Shown: positions 59,801 through 64,000 of the stretch, in pieces
How the letters are laid out: every line of letters starts with the position of its first letter
Numbering within the stretch: position 1 is the stretch's first letter
Origin: Aliiroseovarius zhejiangensis
GTDB taxonomy: Bacteria; Pseudomonadota; Alphaproteobacteria; Rhodobacterales; Rhodobacteraceae
DNA length: 64,000 nt
NCBI RefSeq assembly: GCF_014656375.1
Contig: NZ_BNCH01000002.1
Span: 558,001-622,000 of the forward strand
Reading direction: 5' to 3'
Program-made: the position numbers and the translations under genes
The notes under the pieces: generated by a model
The model's database searches: none
Told to the model about the DNA's origin: nothing
Seen by the model: the letters and a program-made list of their open reading frames with translations, nothing else

Positions 59801-60607
59801 CTATCCCCCTTTGCGGAAAGCGGACGGCGTGGTGCCGGTTTGCTTTTGAAAGGCGCGGGTGAAATAGGCCGCCGAGGCAAAGCCCAGCGAAGCCGCGATG
59901 TCCTTGATCGGGATATGCGTTTCGGTCAGCAGGCGGCGCGCTTCGTAATGGATGCGGTCTTGCAGGATGGCGGATGCCGGACGCCCGCAAGTCTTGTTGC
60001 ACACACGGCTCAGATGGGTGGGGGTCACACCCAGTTCGGCGGCATAGTCGCGTACCGTCTTATCCGTGTGAAACTCCTGTTCAACCAGTGCGGTAAAGGC
60101 ATTGACCAACCGCCCGGTCGCCCCGATGTCCGACTGTTCGACCCGGGTGTCGGACAGTTGGCGTTCCAGCCAGACCGACAACAGCCCTGCGTGGCACATC
60201 ATGGCCCGGTGCGAGGTGTCGTGGCCTTTCTCCATTTCGCGTTGCAGGTCATCGACCAGCCCGCTCAGCACCATCTGCTTGTCGGCCTCGCGCAGGCGCA
60301 TGTGCACGGCCTCGTCCGGCAGGGCCAGCTCGTCCTCGCTGCCCTGAGGGAACACGACGATGGTGCCGTTGACCTGATTGGACATTTCGAACCCGTGCAT
60401 CGTGCCGGCGGGCAGGAACAGGCAGTTATGTGGCCCATATCCCGCCGTCACACCGTTGACCGTGATGCGGCCCTGACCGCGTGTGAACCACAGAAGGACC
60501 GGTGCCCCGTATGAGCGCATCGCCTCGGTGCGCCAACGACCACCACTGCCCAGCCGGGCAAGGGGCAAGACACGGAAAGGGGACGAAAAAGATTTCGATG
60601 TGGTCAT
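59801..60607 (-). CDS. AraC family transcriptional regulator with cupin N-terminus
   Basis: 268 aa from the ATG complementary to 60605–60607 (MTTSKSFSSPFRVLPLARLG). N-terminal arabinose-binding cupin: RSYGAPVLLWFTRGQGRITV, NCLFLPAGTMHGFEMSNQVN. C-terminal HTH pair: VRDYAAELGVTPTHLSRVCN and IPIKDIAASLGFASAAYFTR, followed by AFQKQTGTTPSAFRK. It senses a small ligand; the next gene on the same strand is the VOC protein 330 nt away, a possible target. The frame is open further upstream, but the extra codons (Cys-rich) look untranslated. Confidence 0.9.
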   Translation of the reverse strand: MTTSKSFSSPFRVLPLARLGSGGRWRTEAMRSYGAPVLLWFTRGQGRITVNGVTAGYGPHNCLFLPAGTMHGFEMSNQVNGTIVVFPQGSEDELALPDEAVHMRLREADKQMVLSGLVDDLQREMEKGHDTSHRAMMCHAGLLSVWLERQLSDTRVEQSDIGATGRLVNAFTALVEQEFHTDKTVRDYAAELGVTPTHLSRVCNKTCGRPASAILQDRIHYEARRLLTETHIPIKDIAASLGFASAAYFTRAFQKQTGTTPSAFRKGG

Positions 60608-60705
60608 GAGTTCAGCGTCAGACGAATAATGCAGGCAACCAGCGGCAACGTAACATGGGTATCTCAAAATCGCACCGCTGTCGCATTGTTTTTTCTGCAC
60701 CTGTG

Positions 60706-60725
60706 TTATCCACAGCTTGTCCACA
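60706..60725 (+). promoter_or_regulatory. Two adjacent DnaA boxes
   Basis: TTATCCACAGCTTGTCCACA: a perfect DnaA box TTATCCACA (60706–60714) and an 8-of-9 copy TTGTCCACA (60717–60725), separated by two bases, beside an AT-rich run (60686–60696). It lies in the 202-nt gap between the divergent AraC gene and the end of miaA. Two boxes are far too few for a replication origin. Confidence 0.5.
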
Positions 60726-60809
60726 GGGTTTGCGCGACAAATGCGTGGTTTTCCGCGGATTGGTGCGGATATGGTGACGGTTAACGGCGTTCCGGCCGCT
60801 GCATTCCAG

Positions 60810-61739
60810 TCAGGGCAGGGGAATCACCCTCCAGTTGCCCATGCGTTTGCGAAACCACGTTCGTTGCCGCTTGGCATATTGCTGCGAGGCGATGATGGCG
60901 CGAACGCGTGCCTCGTCCAGAGAGAGGTCGCCCTTCACATGCGCGATCAGTTCGGCGGCGCCGATGGCCTTCGCGCTTGGATCGCGGGGGTTCCAGGTGT
61001 CGAGATTGGCGCGTGCTTCCTCCAGCGCGCCCTGTTCCAGCATCACATCGAACCGCTGCGCGATGCGGTCGCGCAGCCAGTCGCGATCAGCATGCATCAC
61101 AAACGGGCAGGTCTCGGCCAGCGGCAGCAGGGGCGGCGGCGTGTCGTCCTGCCAACTGGCCAGGCCGCGACCGGTGGTGCGCTGCACCTCCCACGCGCGG
61201 GCAACGCGGGCGGGGTTTTGCGGGTCGATCCGCTCGCGTGTCGCGGGGTCCAGATCGGCCAGAAGCGCGGGCAAACCGCCCTGGGCCATTCGATGCGCGC
61301 CCTCGACACGGATTTCGGGCGGGGTCAGCGGGATGTCGGCTAGCCCTTCGGTCAGGGCGCTCAGGTTCAGGCCGGTGCCGCCGACGATGATCGGGCGATC
61401 CGGGCCGGACAGGATCGGCCGCAGATCCCTGAGCCAATGACCCGCCGAAAACGGATAATTGCGCGGCACATAGCCATAAAGCCGATGCGGCACGCGGGCC
61501 TCATCCTGCGCCGAGGGGCGGGCCGTCAACACCCGCCAATTGTCAAACACCTGAAGCGCGTCGGCATTCACGATGACCCCGCCCGAGGCCTCGGCAATTG
61601 CCATGGCCAGCGCGGATTTCCCGGATGCGGTCGGCCCGGCGATCAACACCGGCTGGTCACGAGGGACCGCGCGGGCCAGGCGGTCGATGTCAATACGGGT
61701 CTGGGCATGGGGCACAGGCATGGGTCGGTCGGCTTTCAT
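60810..61739 (-). CDS. miaA: tRNA dimethylallyltransferase
   Basis: 309 aa. P-loop [20 protein letters not shown], substrate-binding stretch [20 protein letters not shown] then [20 protein letters not shown], and [20 protein letters not shown]. The enzyme attaches dimethylallyl to A37 of tRNAs that read UNN codons. The C-terminus ends [13 protein letters not shown], the family's RNA-binding tail. An inner start at 61721 is an alternative. Confidence 0.95.
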   Translation of the reverse strand: MKADRPMPVPHAQTRIDIDRLARAVPRDQPVLIAGPTASGKSALAMAIAEASGGVIVNADALQVFDNWRVLTARPSAQDEARVPHRLYGYVPRNYPFSAGHWLRDLRPILSGPDRPIIVGGTGLNLSALTEGLADIPLTPPEIRVEGAHRMAQGGLPALLADLDPATRERIDPQNPARVARAWEVQRTTGRGLASWQDDTPPPLLPLAETCPFVMHADRDWLRDRIAQRFDVMLEQGALEEARANLDTWNPRDPSAKAIGAAELIAHVKGDLSLDEARVRAIIASQQYAKRQRTWFRKRMGNWRVIPLP

Positions 61740-61856
61740 CCGGATGGCGCCCTGGAACGGGCTTTTTTAAAGAACGACGCGGATCGCGCATTGAATAATG
61801 TGCCTTGATCGGTCATTTTGCCCAAAACAATCACGACAACCAGAAAGTGGCAACCG

Positions 61857-62630
61857 ATGAGTGATCAGGCCTCAGGGGTTTCGGGCAAGACGGCGTCAGA
61901 AACGGACGCAGACGCCCCGCAACCGACCTATAACCGTGTCATGTTGAAAATCTCGGGCGAGGCCCTGATGGGGGATCAGGGATTTGGCCTGAACCCGCCT
62001 ACCGTTGAACGCATCGCGCAAGAGGTCAAGTCGGTCCACGACATGGGGGTCGAGATCTGCATGGTGATCGGTGGCGGCAACATTTTCCGCGGGCTGCAAG
62101 GCTCGGCCCAGGGGATGGAGCGGACCACGGCCGATTACATGGGGATGCTGGCGACGGTGATGAACGCCCTTGCGATGCAGTCGGCACTGGAAAGCCTGGG
62201 GGTGTTCACGCGTGTGATCTCGGCCATTCCGATGGATCAGGTATGCGAACCCTACATCCGCCGCCGCGCCGTGCGTCACCTTGAAAAAGGACGGGTCTGC
62301 ATCTTTGCCGCCGGCACCGGCAACCCGTATTTCACCACGGATACAGCGGCAACTTTGCGTGCAAATGAAATGGCTTGCGAGGCGATCTTCAAGGGAACGA
62401 AGGTCGATGGTGTCTATGACAAGGATCCGGTCAAGAACGCCGATGCGGTGCGCTTTGACAACGTGTCCTATGATGATGTGCTGGCCAACCGGTTGGGGGT
62501 GATGGACGCCTCGGCGATCGCGCTGGCGCGTGACAACAACCTGCCGATCATCGTCTTTTCGCTGGATGAACCGGGGGGCTTCCGGGGGATCCTATCCGGC
62601 AAAGGCACCTATACCCGCGTGGGCAACTGA
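61857..62630 (+). CDS. pyrH: Uridylate (UMP) kinase
   Basis: 257 aa from ATG 61857; an ATG at 61818 is also in frame. Amino-acid-kinase fold: [40 protein letters not shown] and [20 protein letters not shown], then [20 protein letters not shown]. It makes UDP from UMP with ATP. The order pyrH–frr–uppS is conserved in bacteria. The N-terminal 17 residues are an acidic extension. Confidence 0.95.
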   Translation: MSDQASGVSGKTASETDADAPQPTYNRVMLKISGEALMGDQGFGLNPPTVERIAQEVKSVHDMGVEICMVIGGGNIFRGLQGSAQGMERTTADYMGMLATVMNALAMQSALESLGVFTRVISAIPMDQVCEPYIRRRAVRHLEKGRVCIFAAGTGNPYFTTDTAATLRANEMACEAIFKGTKVDGVYDKDPVKNADAVRFDNVSYDDVLANRLGVMDASAIALARDNNLPIIVFSLDEPGGFRGILSGKGTYTRVGN

Positions 62631-62812
62631 CCCATTGCATGTATTGCAAGCGCCAGTGGGGGGCGAGATTGTCGGGGCGATTTTTCGCCAATGATTGAAA
62701 CACCGTGCAAGGTCCGGCGAACCGGACCTATACATCCTATGGGCGGTGGCGTTATACCGGGCGAAAGACGCTCGGTTTGACGTCCGAGACGAAGACAAGG
62801 GGAAGCCAGACG

Positions 62813-63379
62813 ATGGCAAACGAAGAATTTGAACTGGATATGGGTGATCTGGAACGCCGGATGGAAGGGGCAATCGCCGCGCTCAGGACGGAGTTTGCGT
62901 CGCTCAGGACGGGCCGGGCCTCGGCCTCGATGCTGGAACCGATCATGGTTGACGCCTATGGGCAGCGCACGCCGATCAACCAGGTGGGCACGGTGAACGT
63001 GCCGGAGCCGCGCATGGTCACGATCAACGTGTGGGACAAGGGGCTGGTCAACGCGGTTGAAAAAGCGATCCGGGAAAGCGGGCTGGGGATCAATCCGCAG
63101 CTGAATGGCACGATCATCATGCTGCCGATCCCGGAATTGAACGAAGAACGTCGCCGCGAACTGACCCGTGTCGCCGCGCAATATGCCGAACATGCGCGTG
63201 TTTCGATCCGCAACGTGCGCCGCGATGGCATGGAACAGCTTAAAAAGGCAAAAAATGACGGAATGAGTGAAGATGATCACAAATTCTGGCATGATGAAGT
63301 GCAGAGCCTGACAGATAAATTTGTTGGTAACGTCGACAAGGCTCTTGAGGTAAAACAAGAAGAGATCATGCAGGTCTGA
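62813..63379 (+). CDS. frr: Ribosome recycling factor
   Basis: 188 aa from ATG 62813, with AAGGGGAAGCC upstream. [60 protein letters not shown] and the C-terminal [20 protein letters not shown] are family landmarks. With EF-G it splits post-termination ribosomes. A 182-nt gap from pyrH lacks a gene; no terminator was seen in it. Confidence 0.96.
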   Translation: MANEEFELDMGDLERRMEGAIAALRTEFASLRTGRASASMLEPIMVDAYGQRTPINQVGTVNVPEPRMVTINVWDKGLVNAVEKAIRESGLGINPQLNGTIIMLPIPELNEERRRELTRVAAQYAEHARVSIRNVRRDGMEQLKKAKNDGMSEDDHKFWHDEVQSLTDKFVGNVDKALEVKQEEIMQV

Positions 63380-63425
63380 CCCAACCGGGCGATAAGTGAT
63401 CGAACAAGCAGAATTGGGCGTGTCG

Positions 63426-64000
63426 ATGGGCAGAAAAGCCGCGGACAAGGACGAGAAGGCGCATAAGTCGCCGGATCACGTTGCCATCATCATGGATGGC
63501 AATGGCCGTTGGGCGCAACGCCGTGGCAAGCCCCGGCTGTTCGGCCATCATGCGGGCGCCAAGCGGGTGCGCGAGATTGTCGAAGCCTGCCCGGATCTGG
63601 GTGTGAAATACATCACGATCTTTGCCTTCTCAACCGAGAACTGGAAGCGGACCCAGACCGAGGTTGCCGGTTTGATGAGCCTGTTTCGCCGCTATATCCA
63701 GAAAGAGGCGCGCGCGCTGCTGGCCGAAGGGGTGCGGGTGCGGTTCATTGGGGATCGCGACCGGCTGGACAAGAAGCTGATCGCCCTGATGAACGAACTT
63801 GAAGAGATGACCGGGGGCAATGACCGCGTGCACCTGACCATCGCGCTGAACTATGGTGGCCGGGACGAGGTGGCACGCGCCACGCGCCGCATGGCGCTGG
63901 ATGTAGCGGCCGGGCAGCTGGACCCCGAAAGCGTGAATGAACAAACGCTTGCAAGTTATTTGGATACTTGCGTTTTACCCGATCCTGATCTTGTGATCCG
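63426..64000 (+). CDS. uppS: Undecaprenyl diphosphate synthase (3' end cut by window)
   Basis: 191 codons visible, open at the right edge. Start taken at ATG 63426; GTG at 63420 or 63396 is also possible, and no clear RBS decides. Signatures: VAIIMDGNGRWAQRRGKPRL (the catalytic Asp in MDGNGRW), GHHAGAKRVREIVEACPDLG, IFAFSTENWKRTQTEVAGLM and LNYGGRDEVARATRRMALD. The enzyme adds cis-isoprene units to make undecaprenyl diphosphate, the carrier for peptidoglycan precursors. It lies 46 nt after frr. Confidence 0.95.
   Translation, partial: MGRKAADKDEKAHKSPDHVAIIMDGNGRWAQRRGKPRLFGHHAGAKRVREIVEACPDLGVKYITIFAFSTENWKRTQTEVAGLMSLFRRYIQKEARALLAEGVRVRFIGDRDRLDKKLIALMNELEEMTGGNDRVHLTIALNYGGRDEVARATRRMALDVAAGQLDPESVNEQTLASYLDTCVLPDPDLVI

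Noticed and set aside
60706-60725. Replication origin at the two DnaA boxes
   Set aside because: Only two boxes, a short AT-rich patch, and no dnaA, hemE, parAB or gidA neighbours.
1-64000. CRISPR arrays, rRNA genes and complete insertion sequences
   Set aside because: No evenly spaced repeat–spacer pattern, no rRNA sequence and no transposase with terminal inverted repeats was found on reading through the window.

Overview
The window is a chromosomal segment of a Rhodobacterales (Roseobacter-group) alphaproteobacterium. This is judged from gene content and order: rplU–rpmA–acetyltransferases–obgE–proB–proA, a ChpT-type phosphotransferase, an ornithine-lipid pair olsB–olsA, TRAP and HAAT (Liv-type) transporters, xerD–hypothetical–aroK–aroB, a gamma carbonic anhydrase after gmk, and pyrH–frr–uppS. 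Most of the DNA is GC-rich. No rRNA operon and no CRISPR array was seen.

The left end (1–10.5 kb) is accessory. It opens inside a mobile-element replication module: the end of a Toprim/primase-like gene, then a DUF3987 protein. This is followed by two opposed triplets of 9-bp iteron-like repeats and an AT-rich 859-aa AlbA_2–STAND NTPase–helical-repeat protein. That protein has the build of a single-gene phage-defence or nucleic-acid-sensing system and is the best candidate for something undescribed. Downstream are two VOC proteins, a 79-aa conserved small protein, a compact tyrosine recombinase, a 619-aa two-TM coiled-coil protein of unknown function and a conserved hypothetical gene. Degenerate non-coding repeats sit just past the 3' ends of several minus-strand genes. 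The accessory stretch ends at a tRNA-Ser(CGA) whose 3' end faces the island, the usual geometry of a tRNA-integrated island.

From 10.8 kb on the content is mostly core. 10.8–14.8 kb: two coupled DUF2059 exported proteins and a TPR-sulfotransferase. 15–21 kb: ribosomal proteins L21/L27, three GNAT acetyltransferases, ObgE and proline biosynthesis. 21–27.7 kb: a frameshifted chpT, DUF3553, ornithine-lipid synthesis, a ThiE-like protein, TfoX-N, TrmJ, DsbB, a YqaA/DedA membrane protein and a zinc peptidase. 27.7–33.3 kb: a TRAP transporter, tRNA-Leu(CAA), a Cys/Met-metabolism PLP enzyme and a Hint-domain protein. 33.4–41.1 kb: a minus-strand HAAT ABC transporter operon with an embedded small exported protein and a MobA-like nucleotidyltransferase, then a GNAT and a GlxA-type regulator.

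41.4–64 kb: class II DAHP synthase, a PAS protein, yicC–gmk–gamma-CA, peroxiredoxin/OxyR as a divergent pair, lipA, a 57-aa membrane protein with hypoxanthine phosphoribosyltransferase, a COQ10/RatA-like START protein, a DEAD-box helicase, xerD, an exported protein of unknown function, a 45-aa membrane peptide, aroK–aroB, ssb, a lytic transglycosylase, an ABM-type monooxygenase, a VOC protein, an AraC regulator, miaA, and pyrH–frr–uppS (cut by the window end). Regulatory signals include several intrinsic terminators, a perfect CtrA-type box before yicC, an OxyR-type palindrome, a paired DnaA-box motif and a 20-bp motif shared by the TRAP operon and a distant VOC gene.
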